A stretch of DNA of 64,000 nt from Bacteroidota bacterium (GTDB lineage: Bacteria; Bacteroidota; Bacteroidia; Flavobacteriales; Schleiferiaceae): contig JANSYJ010000002.1 in NCBI GenBank assembly GCA_024742495.1, forward strand, positions 124,001 through 188,000, read 5' to 3'. Within the stretch, counting starts at the first letter, position 1. Every line of letters starts with the position of its first letter. The notes below the pieces were generated by a model. It did no database searches. It had not been told where the DNA came from and saw only the letters and a list, made by a program, of their open reading frames with translations. Both the position numbers and the translations under genes were made by a program. Positions 45,284-55,450 of the stretch are shown in pieces.

Positions 45284-45533
45284 GTGGGGTCTATTATCCT
45301 AAACAGAAGCAATAGGTTAATTTTTGTACTCCTACTTCTTTCGGTTACTGTTAGTAAAGGTATCAACTTAACAGACGGTCTGAATTCTGGGGAGTATTAC
45401 ACTTGTTTCAAAACTCAATATTCAGCACTTCTTCAACCTATATTATTTCTCCCCCAATCAAAAATGCATATTACTGTTTAAGCCAAATAATCGCCCATCA
45501 CAGAATCTCAATTCCAATCCTTACTTTTACCAA

Positions 45534-45962
45534 GTGAAAATTGCGAATTCCATAAAGGCATTCTTGTTCCTGTTCATCATGCTTACCATGATGATTCACA
45601 ATGCTATTCCGCATAGCCATCATGATGAAGAGAATCATGAAATCGCAACTATTGGACATCACCATCAAGAGAATATTTTTGAGAATGCTAATGCCGATCT
45701 GCTGGATTTGCTTAGCCTCCTCTTAGAAGGTCATGAGCATTTCCCACATTCGGATTTAAACACCGCTCGAACCGCCAATTCTCTGAAATGGGAAGGGAGT
45801 CTAAATATAGACTTTCCCTTAATCGAAGATCAAGCATGGGATTTTCAGGCCCCAAGGCAAATTGCCAATGAACTGATCATAGATATGGACGCAGCCTTGA
45901 CAAAAGCCGCTGTCCCCAAAGCCTATCTATTAAGAGGCCCGCCTTCTCTGCTTCTCGTTTAG
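45534..45962 (+). CDS. Histidine-rich small secreted/membrane protein of metal-efflux operon
   Basis: A 142-residue protein with an N-terminal membrane segment (AFLFLFIMLTMMIHNAI) followed by PHSHHDEENHEIATIGHHHQEN and a C-terminal EHFPHSD region: many histidines fit metal binding. The tail ends KAYLLRGPPSLLLV, a conserved feature of proteins in this position next to RND metal pumps in Bacteroidota. The start is GTG, the only one that keeps the membrane segment. It precedes the TolC-type gene by 69 bp, so it is the likely periplasmic metal chaperone or sensor of the pump, by context. Confidence 0.75.
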   Translation: MKIANSIKAFLFLFIMLTMMIHNAIPHSHHDEENHEIATIGHHHQENIFENANADLLDLLSLLLEGHEHFPHSDLNTARTANSLKWEGSLNIDFPLIEDQAWDFQAPRQIANELIIDMDAALTKAAVPKAYLLRGPPSLLLV

Positions 45963-46031
45963 TTATTTCCCTTTTTTTGCGCCTATTTGGCGGCGCAGCC
46001 TTTTTTTGATTCTTATTAAATATCAGACTTC

Positions 46032-47216
46032 ATGCTTAAAAAATGCATGTTCGTCCTTGGTCTTTTTCTGCTGGCTAATTTTAGCTTGGCACAAGTAAAT
46101 TCCTTGGATCAGATCCTCGCTCAGATCGAACAGAATAATCCTAAACTCAAAGCATATTCCAATTTAATGGAAGCTGAAATGCTAGAATTAGAATCCAGCA
46201 ATCAGCTATCTAATCCGGAGCTTAGCGCCTACTATCTGCCCTTTGGTGAGCATGGTGGCGGCGATTATTTGGAATATGAAATCAGTCAAACTATTGAGTT
46301 TCCATCAGTTTACCTGGCACGAAACAGCCTTATTAAGAGTCGAAAGCAAAAGTTAGAACTGGTGTATCAGCAAAAGCGAAAAGCCATTTTGTTCCTGGCC
46401 AAAACGCTAGGCCTGAAGTTGATTTACTGCAATAAGCGTATTGAGCTAGAGCAAAATAGAAGACAAAACGCCGAATTACTTTTTAATCAGATAAAGGAGC
46501 AGTTTGAAAAAGATCAAGTCAATATTTTAGATTATAACAAAGCCCAAATTCATTGGCTGCAGCAGCAGTTTCAAGTTGCACAATTGGAAAAGGAGAGGGA
46601 GGCTTTATTGATGGAATTAAGGCATCTTAATGGTGACCTAGCGCTGCAAACAGAATTAAAAGATTTTGAAGAAGCTCTGACCCTTGTCTCCTTTGACAGC
46701 CTTTGGATGCAATTTCGTAGCACCGACCCAGACTTGCAAATTGTGGAGCAAGAACGGCAAATGTCGAAAGATAATTATCGCTTAGCCAAGCAGAAATTAT
46801 GGCCAGATCTTACCGCCGGTTACAACAGTCAAGGTATAGCGGGAGAGCGCTATTCAGGTCTCTATGCAGGGTTAAGCATCCCCCTTTGGCAGGCGCGTAA
46901 AAAACTAAAAATCGCCTCGGTTCAAGCTATCTATCAAGATCAGGCATCGGAGGTGTCTTTACAGGAGAAGAAAAGCCACTTTAGTGCTGCTTATTATAAG
47001 TACCGCTTGGATTTAGAGCAATTTCAGCGCTATGAAAGTAGCCTCGGGCAAATCAATAGCGAAGACCTTTTACTTAAGGCCTATGAACTGGGGCAGTTGT
47101 CCTTTTTAGAATACTATATGGACCTGCAGTTTTATCGCGATGCGAAGGACAAGTATCTGGAAATGCAGTTTCAACTGCAAATTGCCAAGAGTGAATTAAG
47201 CAAACACCTTCTTTAA
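46032..47216 (+). CDS. TolC-family outer-membrane channel of heavy-metal efflux (CusC-like)
   Basis: A 394-residue protein with signal MLKKCMFVLGLFLLANFSLAQ and the TolC helix pattern: DQILAQIEQNNPKLKAYSNLMEAEMLE, NPELSAYYLPFGEH with EYEISQTIEF, and repeats of long coiled helices (RQNAELLFNQIKEQFEKDQVNILDYNKAQIHWLQQQF). The second half repeats the pattern. It forms the exit duct of a tripartite pump. It is shorter than E. coli CusC, as usual in Bacteroidota. The adaptor gene follows after 9 bp. Confidence 0.9.
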   Translation: MLKKCMFVLGLFLLANFSLAQVNSLDQILAQIEQNNPKLKAYSNLMEAEMLELESSNQLSNPELSAYYLPFGEHGGGDYLEYEISQTIEFPSVYLARNSLIKSRKQKLELVYQQKRKAILFLAKTLGLKLIYCNKRIELEQNRRQNAELLFNQIKEQFEKDQVNILDYNKAQIHWLQQQFQVAQLEKEREALLMELRHLNGDLALQTELKDFEEALTLVSFDSLWMQFRSTDPDLQIVEQERQMSKDNYRLAKQKLWPDLTAGYNSQGIAGERYSGLYAGLSIPLWQARKKLKIASVQAIYQDQASEVSLQEKKSHFSAAYYKYRLDLEQFQRYESSLGQINSEDLLLKAYELGQLSFLEYYMDLQFYRDAKDKYLEMQFQLQIAKSELSKHLL

Positions 47217-47225
47217 AATTTTAAG

Positions 47226-48740
47226 ATGAAATATTTTATCCTATTTCTATTATTGTTCAGCTTTTCTTGTCAACGTCAAGGACAAGAGGAAGAGCTGCAC
47301 AGTCATGACTCCCACAATGGAGATCATCATCATCAAACGGACTTAAAACAAAAGCGCACAGTATGGACCGATAAATCCGAGCTTTTCGTGGAGTTTGAGG
47401 CATTAATACTATCAAAGTCAAGCGATTTTGCAGTCCACCTTACGCAGTTGCAAGGTCATAAAGCCGTGGTAGATAGCGAACTAAGCCTTCTTTTAGTTAG
47501 AGATACTTTGGAGCAAAAGCTCCATGTTGAAGCTCCTAGTTCCATGGGGATTTTTACCTTTAGTTTAGAGCCAAAAACGGAAGGTCTGCATCAACTGATT
47601 TTTGAAGTGGAGGGCCAGGATTTTAAGGACAGGATTGAACTAGGGAAAATTCGAGTTTATAAAAACCTTCATGATGCTCAACACCATTTAAGTCATAAAA
47701 CGGAAGCGCCACCGAGTATTAGCTTTGGCAAGGAGCAAGCTTGGAATACTAATTTTCAAACTTTTGATCTCCAATTGAAAAACACCTTCCCAAGTTTGGC
47801 TGCAACGGGCATCGCTCAGGCTTTGCCGACTAATCGAAGTAGCCTTATTGCTCCAGTTTCGGGTCGATTAGTTTATAATTTAAAAGATTTGGTTTTAGGC
47901 CGAGAAGTGCACTTGAATCAGCATTTGCTAAGCATTGAAGATGTGAATTTAAGTGGCGATAATTGGCGATTAGCACTCGGAAAGGCAAAAGCGGAATATC
48001 AGCAATTAAGTTCAGAATATCAGCGAAAGCAGGAATTGCTAAAGTCTAAAATCATCTCAAAAGCGGAGTTTGAAAAGTTGGAAGCCAAATATTTAAAGGC
48101 CAAACTTAATTATGAAAACCTTGCCAAGGAAAGCAGTGCAAAGGGCAAACGGCTTTTGGCCGATAGAGCAGGATTTCTAAATTCGATTTTGGTTCCAGCG
48201 GGTGCTTATGTGGAAGCAGGAGCACCTTTACTTGAAATCGTAAATACCGATACTTGGTTGCTCGAAATAAGCATTAGCCAGAAATATTATGCGGATATGG
48301 ACTCCTTGATGGATATACAATACAAAGATGCGGAGGGACAGTGGCACAGCGTGGTAGGAGAAGGGGGGCAACTCTTTTCGGTGAGTAAAAGTGTGAACCC
48401 AGACCAACCGAACCTTGTCCTAAGCGCCATGGTAAACCGTCCGCTTCGCGCTCCTATTGGCAGCATCTGCGAGGCTGAGCTTCTTTTTGGAACCGACGGA
48501 AAGAAATTAATGGTTCCTAAATCGGCATTATTGGAAGACTATGGCCAATACTCCATTATAGTGCAACTATCGGGCGAAGACTTTGAAAAAAGAAATGTAG
48601 AACTAGGTGCCGAAAATGGGAGTGAAGTAGAGGTTTTAAACGGCTTAAAGCCGGGCGACCGAATTGTTAGTGAAGGGGCTTATCAGGTAAAAATGGCGGC
48701 GCTTTCAGGACAAGCTCCCGCTCATGGTCATTCGCATTAA
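47226..48740 (+). CDS. RND efflux periplasmic adaptor (CusB-like lipoprotein)
   Basis: A 504-residue membrane-fusion protein. The signal ends LLFSFSCQ, giving a lipidated cysteine (Cys15), then a His-rich segment (EELHSHDSHNGDHHHQTD) and, at the other end, HGHSH. Middle parts: TGIAQALPTNRSSLIAPVSGRL (lipoyl-like), a coiled hairpin (KAEYQQLSSEYQRKQELLKSKII), LLEIVNTDTWLLEISISQKYYADMDS, and GLKPGDRIVSEGAYQVK. It links pump and channel. An extra N-terminal domain of about 150 residues precedes the usual core. Twelve bases separate it from the pump gene. His clusters at both ends support metal capture. Confidence 0.9.
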   Translation: MKYFILFLLLFSFSCQRQGQEEELHSHDSHNGDHHHQTDLKQKRTVWTDKSELFVEFEALILSKSSDFAVHLTQLQGHKAVVDSELSLLLVRDTLEQKLHVEAPSSMGIFTFSLEPKTEGLHQLIFEVEGQDFKDRIELGKIRVYKNLHDAQHHLSHKTEAPPSISFGKEQAWNTNFQTFDLQLKNTFPSLAATGIAQALPTNRSSLIAPVSGRLVYNLKDLVLGREVHLNQHLLSIEDVNLSGDNWRLALGKAKAEYQQLSSEYQRKQELLKSKIISKAEFEKLEAKYLKAKLNYENLAKESSAKGKRLLADRAGFLNSILVPAGAYVEAGAPLLEIVNTDTWLLEISISQKYYADMDSLMDIQYKDAEGQWHSVVGEGGQLFSVSKSVNPDQPNLVLSAMVNRPLRAPIGSICEAELLFGTDGKKLMVPKSALLEDYGQYSIIVQLSGEDFEKRNVELGAENGSEVEVLNGLKPGDRIVSEGAYQVKMAALSGQAPAHGHSH

Positions 48741-48751
48741 AAGCTAGATCG

Positions 48752-51700
48752 ATGTTAACGAAGATTTTAAACCTCGCTTTAGGAAACCGCCTTTTGGTGC
48801 TTTTTCTGGCCCTTGCTCTCAGTTTATCGGGATTGTTTGTTGCCCGAAATATGAATGTGGATGTTTTCCCAGATTTATCCGCTCCAACCGTAACCTTGCT
48901 AACTGAGGCGCATGGATTGGAATCTGAGGAAGTGGAAAAATTGGTGACCTATCCCTTGGAAACCGCTATGAATGGCGCTCCAAATATTCGAAGGATCCGA
49001 TCCTCTTCAGCGGCAGGAATTTCTATAGTATGGTTGGAGTTTGATTGGGGAACGGATATTTATCGCGCCCGCCAAATTGTGAGCGAAAGAATTCCAATGG
49101 TGCGGGAACATTTACCAGTAGAAGTAAGCACGCCTATGCTGGCACCCATTTCCTCCATTATGGGGGAGATTATGCTAATCGCTTTACGCTCCGATAGCTT
49201 AAGCCCGCTGGATCTTAGGAGCTTAGCTGATTGGAATGTTGCTCCAGCTTTAAAATCGGTAGAGGGGATAGCTAATGTGGTAGCCATTGGTGGCGATTTT
49301 AAGCAGTACCAGGTCTTGGCCGAGCCCGTGAAATTAAAGCATTATCAAATTAGTTTAGATGAGCTTTTGGCCAAAGTTTCGGAAAGCACCAAGAATGCTA
49401 CAGGCGCCATTTTAAATCAGTATGGCAATCAATATGTTATTAAAGGCAGTGGACGCGCTTATCAGCTGGAGGATATTGAGGAAGCCTTATTGCGTTCAGA
49501 ATCGGGTAAAATTATTCGCATAAAAGATGTGGCTGAAGTAAAGATTGGGGCGGCCGATAAAATTGGCGATGGCTCCTTAAATGCCCAGCCGGCAGTAATT
49601 TTAACCTTGGCCAAGCAGCCGGATGTTAACACCTTGAAATTAACTGAAAGGGTGGATGAGGCTTTAGTCACTTTGCGTAAAACTTTGCCGCCTGGCGTGG
49701 AAATTAAAAGTGAGATTTTCCGGCAATCGGATTTTATAGATGCTTCTATCGCTAATCTCAATCAGACCTTAGTGGAAGGCGCCTTTTTTGTGCTAATTGT
49801 ATTGCTCGTCTTTCTTATGAATTGGCGAACCACCTTGGTATCTCTGGTTGCGATACCAGTTTCGCTCTTGGTATCAATAATCATTTTAAAGTACTTGGGC
49901 TATTCCATCAACACCATGAGTTTAGGCGGCATGGCCATTGCTATTGGCGCTTTGGTAGATGATGCGATTATTGATGTAGAAAATGTTTACAAACGCCTAC
50001 GCGAGAATTTTTTGAAACCAAAATCAGAACGATTGGCAGCATTGGAGGTAGTGAAGCTGGCCTCAATTGAAATTCGCAGTTCGATTATAGTTGCCACCTT
50101 GATTATTATCGTCTCCTTTATTCCACTCTTTTTCTTAAGTGGTATGGAGGGTCGCTTATTGCAACCCCTAGGAATTGCTTTTATAAGTTCTGTATTAACC
50201 TCTTTAGTAGTCGCCGTAAGCCTAAGCCCAGTCTTATGCTCTTACCTTTTAGCTTCGGATAAAAGTTTAGCGAAGCAAAGTGAAGGAACGCGGGTAGAAA
50301 GATTTCTGCAAAGGCATTACGCTCAAGTTTTACAGAGGGTCTTTATGTGGCCAAAAACGATTATCGGGCTAACCGTAATCGTTTTCTGTTTCTCCATGCT
50401 TTTATTTCAGCAATTAGGACGTAGCTTCTTACCCGAATTTAATGAAGGCTCCATGGTGATAAGCGTGGTTGGTATGCCGGGGATGTCCTTAGAGGAAAGC
50501 GTTAAAACGGGTAAAAACGTAGAGCAACTCTTATTGGAACTACCGGAAGTTGAGGTGGTGAGCCGAAGGACTGGTAGGGCCGAATTAGATGAACATGCGC
50601 AAGGCGTGAATGCTGCGGAATTGGATGCTCCTTTTCAATTGGACGCTAAAAGCAAAGAAGCCTTTTTTGAAGAAGTCCGGGCTAAACTCGCCGCTGTTCC
50701 TGGTGTTAACATCACTATTGGTCAGCCAATTGCCCACAGGATAGATCATATGTTATCCGGCACTAGAGCCAATATTGCTATTAAAATTTTTGGCGATGAC
50801 TTATCTAAGCTTTACGAAATCGGTAAAGAAATAGAGCATAGCGTGGAGGCGGTTCCAGGTATAGTGGACCTTGCTTTAGATCAACAAATTGAAGTGCCGC
50901 AAATTAGGGTGAGCCCGAAAAGACAGTTATTGACGGCTTATGGTTTGAGCACTGCAGACTTCTTAAATCAAATGGAGATTGGATTGGCCGGGAGGAAAGC
51001 TGCTCAGTTATACGAAGGTCAGCGCTATTATGATTTGGTGGTTCGTTTGCAGACGGAAGCGCGTGACGAAATCAATGATATAAAGGAAGTTCCCATTTTC
51101 CTCCCCAATGGAGCTTATCTGCCTTTGGAGCAATTGGCGGAAGTGAAGTCCTTAAGCTCGGCTAATAGCATTGCAAGGGAAAATGTGCAGCGAAAAATCG
51201 TTCTCTCGGCTAATGTCCAGGGTAGAGATTTACGTGGAGCGGTTGAAGAAATTCAATCTCTAATTGAGGAGCAGCATAAATTACCCGAAGCTTATCGAGT
51301 AGAATATGGAGGCCAATTTGAAAGTGAGGCTCGAGCCTCAGATTTACTGCTATGGAGCGCAGGGATAGCGATATTGATAATTTTCTTATTGCTCTTTTTT
51401 GAGTTCAAGAATTTTCAATTGGCTTTTATTGTCTTACTTAATTTACCGCTTGCGCTGATTGGAGGAATCGTAATTGTTTACCTCAGCAGCGGTATAGTAA
51501 GCATCGCATCAACCATAGGTTTCATTAGCTTATTCGGTATTGCCACGCGAAATGGAATCCTGTTGGTCTCTCGCTATGAAGACTTAAAGAAAGCCGGAAT
51601 GAAAGGTTTAGATCTAATGAAAAAGGGCGCTTTGGATCGTTTGAACCCAATATTAATGACCGCCTTTACCACCGGTTTAGCTTTAATCCCCCTCGCTTTA

Positions 51701-51856
51701 AAAGGCAGTGAAGCAGGAAATGAAATTCAGAGCCCCATGGCAGTTGTAATTCTTGGCGGATTAATTAGTGCTACTCTTCTCAATTTATTGGTCGTGCCCT
51801 GTGTTTATTACCTACGTGAACAAAAGATTATGAAAATCAAGCCTCATAATTACTGA
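48752..51856 (+). CDS. Heavy-metal RND transporter (CusA/CzcA family)
   Basis: A 1034-residue inner-membrane proton-driven pump with the RND layout: helix LNLALGNRLLVLFLALALSLSGL, pore domain with VWLEFDWGTDIYRARQIVSERI and SIMGEIMLIALR (marks of the heavy-metal HME group), helix block GALVDDAIIDVENVYKRL with the proton-relay acidic residues, then a second copy of the fold ending FISLFGIATRNGILLVSRYEDL. The metal cannot be fixed from motifs; Cu/Ag is favoured by the copper-linked genes downstream, Zn/Co/Cd is possible. It is third in the efflux unit after the channel and adaptor. Confidence 0.93.
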   Translation: MLTKILNLALGNRLLVLFLALALSLSGLFVARNMNVDVFPDLSAPTVTLLTEAHGLESEEVEKLVTYPLETAMNGAPNIRRIRSSSAAGISIVWLEFDWGTDIYRARQIVSERIPMVREHLPVEVSTPMLAPISSIMGEIMLIALRSDSLSPLDLRSLADWNVAPALKSVEGIANVVAIGGDFKQYQVLAEPVKLKHYQISLDELLAKVSESTKNATGAILNQYGNQYVIKGSGRAYQLEDIEEALLRSESGKIIRIKDVAEVKIGAADKIGDGSLNAQPAVILTLAKQPDVNTLKLTERVDEALVTLRKTLPPGVEIKSEIFRQSDFIDASIANLNQTLVEGAFFVLIVLLVFLMNWRTTLVSLVAIPVSLLVSIIILKYLGYSINTMSLGGMAIAIGALVDDAIIDVENVYKRLRENFLKPKSERLAALEVVKLASIEIRSSIIVATLIIIVSFIPLFFLSGMEGRLLQPLGIAFISSVLTSLVVAVSLSPVLCSYLLASDKSLAKQSEGTRVERFLQRHYAQVLQRVFMWPKTIIGLTVIVFCFSMLLFQQLGRSFLPEFNEGSMVISVVGMPGMSLEESVKTGKNVEQLLLELPEVEVVSRRTGRAELDEHAQGVNAAELDAPFQLDAKSKEAFFEEVRAKLAAVPGVNITIGQPIAHRIDHMLSGTRANIAIKIFGDDLSKLYEIGKEIEHSVEAVPGIVDLALDQQIEVPQIRVSPKRQLLTAYGLSTADFLNQMEIGLAGRKAAQLYEGQRYYDLVVRLQTEARDEINDIKEVPIFLPNGAYLPLEQLAEVKSLSSANSIARENVQRKIVLSANVQGRDLRGAVEEIQSLIEEQHKLPEAYRVEYGGQFESEARASDLLLWSAGIAILIIFLLLFFEFKNFQLAFIVLLNLPLALIGGIVIVYLSSGIVSIASTIGFISLFGIATRNGILLVSRYEDLKKAGMKGLDLMKKGALDRLNPILMTAFTTGLALIPLALKGSEAGNEIQSPMAVVILGGLISATLLNLLVVPCVYYLREQKIMKIKPHNY

Positions 51857-52011
51857 AAAGCCATCACCCCTTGAGGGTAAAAATGACCACCTTTTGTTTG
51901 TGAGCCATTTGTATGAAGTGAATTTTAAGCAGATTTATCTTTGATTTAAAGGAAGTTGCCCTTTCTTTTTTGAGGAGAAATTGTAATTTGAGAGCAAATT
52001 TAATCCCAACC

Positions 52012-53766
52012 ATGAACAAGATTAGCAAACCAGGTTTTTTGGCCTTATTACTCATCGGAGCATTTGGCCTAAATGCCCAAGATAATCCTAGTGTCCACCA
52101 AACCGAGGGAAGGACCTACGTTAATAAGGAGCTCCCTATTTACCTGCAGTTTAAAACTTCTCCAAACGGAAAGACTTACGATCTTAAAAGTGAGCAAAAT
52201 CCCAGTGATGCCAATCCTATGTATTTAGATACAGAAGGAGTGAATTGGATTCGCTCTAAATGGGCCGTTGATCCTGAAACTGGAAAACCGGTTGTTCCTC
52301 AAAGGGAGGTTTTAATGGAAATTTATTGCGATGGTATGGCGCCACGTACTTCTATCAGCCTAAAAAATGCACCGCGTTATTACTCCAGTGGGGTAACTTA
52401 TTATGGCAAGGGTTTAAGTATGGTATTAAGCCCAAGCGATGGGGTGGCATTTGATGGAAGAGGTGTTTCAAGCAAGGGTGTGTCTGGAGTTCAGTCTACC
52501 ACCTATTCCGTAAATGGTTCCGATGCGACTTATAATGGTCCTGTTGCCATGGATAAGGAGGGACAACAAAAGGTGACCTATCAAAGTCTGGATTTTGTGG
52601 GAAATCAGGAGAGTTCTAAAAACAAGGAGTTTGTGGTAGATCTTACCGCTCCCAGCACGAGCTTAAGTAAAAGCGGCGATCAAAGTGGTGATATCTTTTC
52701 GGCACGATCTAAGTTTAGCCTTTCTCCTACCGATGCTTTAAGTGGTGTTGACTATACCTCCTATAATTTTGATAATGGCAATAAAAAGTACGGAAGAAAT
52801 GTATCCCTTGCTTCATTAAGCGACGGCGAGCACACCATAACTTGGTTTAGCGAAGATCAGGTTGATAATCGCGAAGGCGATAAGAGCTATACTTTTTACT
52901 TGGATCGTACTGCTCCTGTTTCAAGCATCGCTATCCAAGGCGATCTTTGTGAAAGCAAATATGATTACATCAGTGAGCGCTCTAAATTTAATTTGACTTC
53001 TACGGATAATAAGGCAGGGGTTCAAAGTACGGAGTACTCTATTGACGGTGGTACTTATAGTAACTTTAGCTCATCACTAAATTTACCCAACAAAAACGGT
53101 TTGGTTACCGTACGCTACCGTGCTACTGATAAAGTAAATAATCGCAGCGCAGTAAAAAGTAAAGTGTATTATCTCGATAATGTGGATCCTACTACCAGCA
53201 TTAGCTATGGCGCACCACAATTCTTTAAGCAAGGAGAACTGTTTATCACCAGTAATACCCCGGTTACTTTACGTGCCCGTGATAATGCTTCAGGTGTGGT
53301 GAATACTAATTACGAAATTGACAATGGTGGTGATAAAGCTTACAGCAGTTCATTTACCGTTCCTAATGAGGGCCCACATACTTTGAAATTTGAATCTACC
53401 GATTGCGTTAAGAACCAAGAGGCAGAAAAGAGTAGCAAGGTGCATGTAGATAATACCGGTCCTGAGATTTATCATCACTTTAGCATTGAGCCGGTTGGTA
53501 CTAAATCTGAAGGTGGTAAAACCATTAATATTTATCCCAACTACACCCGATTGTATTTAGGGGCTACCGATGAGAAGGTGGGAACTGATGTGATTGAATA
53601 CAGTATTAATGGTGAGTCTTTCCGTCCTTATTCGGATCCTCGCTCCCTTGATATTTCTGAGTTAGACAAATTTACCTCCGAAAAAGTATATACCGTTCAA
53701 GTGCGTGCGGTGGACAAATTGGGTAACAAAAGTGAAGCAACTTTTCAGTTCGCGATTGAAAAGTAG
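52012..53766 (+). CDS. Secreted Ig-like/OmpL47-type repeat protein
   Basis: A 584-residue secreted protein (signal KPGFLALLLIGAFGLNAQ) made of five or more repeats of about 90 residues of the OmpL47-type design: SGVQSTTYSVNG, GPVAMDKEGQQKVTYQSLD, FVGNQESSKNK, VDLTAPSTSLS, then variants such as SGVDYTSYNFDNG, AGVQSTEYSIDGG and SGVVNTNYEIDNG. The pattern T-Y-S-I-D-G ... H-T-V-x-Y-x-S-T-D ... G-N-x-E is the repeat signature. The role is unknown; such proteins are surface adhesive or structural. An ATG at 52012 is chosen over an upstream in-frame start at 51970, because it begins the signal. It is followed by a strong terminator. Confidence 0.75.
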   Translation: MNKISKPGFLALLLIGAFGLNAQDNPSVHQTEGRTYVNKELPIYLQFKTSPNGKTYDLKSEQNPSDANPMYLDTEGVNWIRSKWAVDPETGKPVVPQREVLMEIYCDGMAPRTSISLKNAPRYYSSGVTYYGKGLSMVLSPSDGVAFDGRGVSSKGVSGVQSTTYSVNGSDATYNGPVAMDKEGQQKVTYQSLDFVGNQESSKNKEFVVDLTAPSTSLSKSGDQSGDIFSARSKFSLSPTDALSGVDYTSYNFDNGNKKYGRNVSLASLSDGEHTITWFSEDQVDNREGDKSYTFYLDRTAPVSSIAIQGDLCESKYDYISERSKFNLTSTDNKAGVQSTEYSIDGGTYSNFSSSLNLPNKNGLVTVRYRATDKVNNRSAVKSKVYYLDNVDPTTSISYGAPQFFKQGELFITSNTPVTLRARDNASGVVNTNYEIDNGGDKAYSSSFTVPNEGPHTLKFESTDCVKNQEAEKSSKVHVDNTGPEIYHHFSIEPVGTKSEGGKTINIYPNYTRLYLGATDEKVGTDVIEYSINGESFRPYSDPRSLDISELDKFTSEKVYTVQVRAVDKLGNKSEATFQFAIEK

Positions 53767-53790
53767 AATTTTGGTTTAAACAGTTTTTAG

Positions 53791-53821
53791 AGCGACCTTA
53801 GAAATGAGGTCGCTTTTTTTA
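53791..53821 (+). terminator. Terminator after the repeat protein
   Basis: Perfect stem AGCGACCT (53791-53798) / AGGTCGCT (53807-53814) with a T-run. Confidence 0.85.
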
Positions 53822-54003
53822 GGCCCTATTTATTGGTAAAGGGTATAGGCTTGTATGATTCAATTTCCTTGAAATCCTGATTTAGAAATAAGGGGTACTC
53901 ATTCATCATTTGCGCTAATTGCTTTTGTGGTATCCATTAATAATCTGATTATCAATATGTAGAATAATGTGCTTACCTTCTAAAACAATTAATCCCAAGC
54001 CCT

Positions 54004-55395
54004 ATGAAATATTTTTACGCATTTCTGCTTTCCGCTTTCTGTCTTTCAAGCCAGGCGACCCATTTAATGGGTGGTGAAATTACCGTAGCCCAATTGCCAA
54101 ATGGTCAGCATTTAGTTAGTCTCCTGGTTTACCGCGATACCGTTGGCATACCCATGCAAAGCACGGCAAGCCTGGAGTTTCAAGGGCCCAATGGTTTGTA
54201 CTTCACCCGTAATACTGCCTACGACTCCATTATCTCTGGAAATTTATTACCCATGTACCCCTACGGTGTTGAGGTCTATTTATTCCTCGATACGGTAAGT
54301 ATTCCAAGTCCTGGTCAATGGCATATTTCCTGGTCGGATTGCTGCCGAAATGGGGCTATTCAAAACTTGAGCAATCCCCTAAGTGAATCAATGTATTTAA
54401 GCACCAGTCTATTGGTAGATTCCGTTGCCCCCAATTCAACTGCATTTTTCTTAGTTCCAGCGGCGATATACCTCCCGCTAAATACCGCTTGGCAGTATAA
54501 TCCTCTTCCCTTCGATCCCGATGGTGATTCTTTAGTTTGGACTTTAGATCAGCCTCAAAAAGATTTTGGTACTTATTGTGCTGGCTATAGCACTCCACCG
54601 GCGGCGGCAAATAATCCGCTCACCCTGGATTCGGTAACTGGTACGATCTCCTGGACGGCAAATACAGTTGGTCACTTTGTGATTTCAATTTTGGTAGATC
54701 AATATCGCAATGGTACTTGGATAGGTGAAATTAGACGCGATATGCAATTAATTGTAGTGCCCGCTGCAACAGGTTTCCCTTATTGGAGTTCAATAAACAA
54801 TAATGCACCGCGCGACACAATTAGTCTTTGCGCTCCAGCTTCAAGCCCTTTTAATTTTGAAATTGTTGCTAGTCATTCAGACACTAGTCAAGCGCTATAC
54901 ATGGAGGCTTACAGTCCGCTCTTTCAAGATCCCAGTAATAATGTGAGTTTTAATGTAAGCTCTACCGGGAGTGGAAATGATATTAAAGGAAATTTCCAGT
55001 TTATCCCTAGCCCGAGCCAAATTAATAGCAAGCATTTGGTAGTCTTCCGTTGCAGTGATCAGTATTTTACCACTGATCAAACCCTAACTATTGCCGTTAC
55101 ATCAGGCATTGGTTTGGAAGAATTAAATCAAGAGAGTGCCATTCAAGATTGGAAGGTAGCTCCAAATCCATTTAATAATTTCATTAGTGTATCCTTTAGA
55201 AGCTCAGAAGCGAAAAAACTCAATTTGCGAATTTTAGATTTAAGTGGAAAGGAGCTCTTGAACACTAATCTTGAGGCACTTTATGGAAACAATACTTTTT
55301 GGGTAGAAAGTGCTTCCCTAGATGCAGGTTTATACCTATTAGAAATTAAAGATGAAGAGGGCTTGGTGCACAGCGAAAAACTACTAAAGCCTTAA
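54004..55395 (+). CDS. T9SS-exported HLMGGEI-type protein
   Basis: A 463-residue secreted protein. Signal (YFYAFLLSAFCLSSQA) is followed at once by THLMGGEITVAQLPNGQHLVSLLVYRD, the opening of a large Bacteroidota family of gliding- or biofilm-type surface proteins with repeated Ig-like domains. Internal NPLPFDPDGDSLVWTLDQP and GTISWTANTVGHFVI are Ig-like strands. The last 80 residues are a type A sorting domain (WKVAPNPFNNFISVSF, LDAGLYLLEIKDEEG, EKLLKP). It is exported by the type IX system. A 237-bp gap before it carries the previous terminator. Confidence 0.85.
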   Translation: MKYFYAFLLSAFCLSSQATHLMGGEITVAQLPNGQHLVSLLVYRDTVGIPMQSTASLEFQGPNGLYFTRNTAYDSIISGNLLPMYPYGVEVYLFLDTVSIPSPGQWHISWSDCCRNGAIQNLSNPLSESMYLSTSLLVDSVAPNSTAFFLVPAAIYLPLNTAWQYNPLPFDPDGDSLVWTLDQPQKDFGTYCAGYSTPPAAANNPLTLDSVTGTISWTANTVGHFVISILVDQYRNGTWIGEIRRDMQLIVVPAATGFPYWSSINNNAPRDTISLCAPASSPFNFEIVASHSDTSQALYMEAYSPLFQDPSNNVSFNVSSTGSGNDIKGNFQFIPSPSQINSKHLVVFRCSDQYFTTDQTLTIAVTSGIGLEELNQESAIQDWKVAPNPFNNFISVSFRSSEAKKLNLRILDLSGKELLNTNLEALYGNNTFWVESASLDAGLYLLEIKDEEGLVHSEKLLKP

Positions 55396-55414
55396 AACCC
55401 TAGAGATATTATCA

Positions 55415-55443
55415 GAAAGCGACCCCGAAAGGTCGCTTTCTTT
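55415..55443. terminator. Bidirectional terminator between 54004 and 55451 genes
   Basis: Perfect 10-bp stem GAAAGCGACC (55415-55424) / GGTCGCTTTC (55431-55440), loop CCGAAA, T-run on the plus strand. It sits between convergent genes and shares the GCGACC...GGTCGC core with the terminator at 53.8 kb. Confidence 0.85.
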
Positions 55444-55450
55444 ATAGGTG

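Noticed and set aside
45284-45481. Plus-strand open frame of 65 codons starting GTG, with a signal-like LIFVLLLLSVTVSKG
   Set aside because: It begins inside the pseudogene tail and ends without recognisable domain; perhaps another remnant, not supported as a gene.
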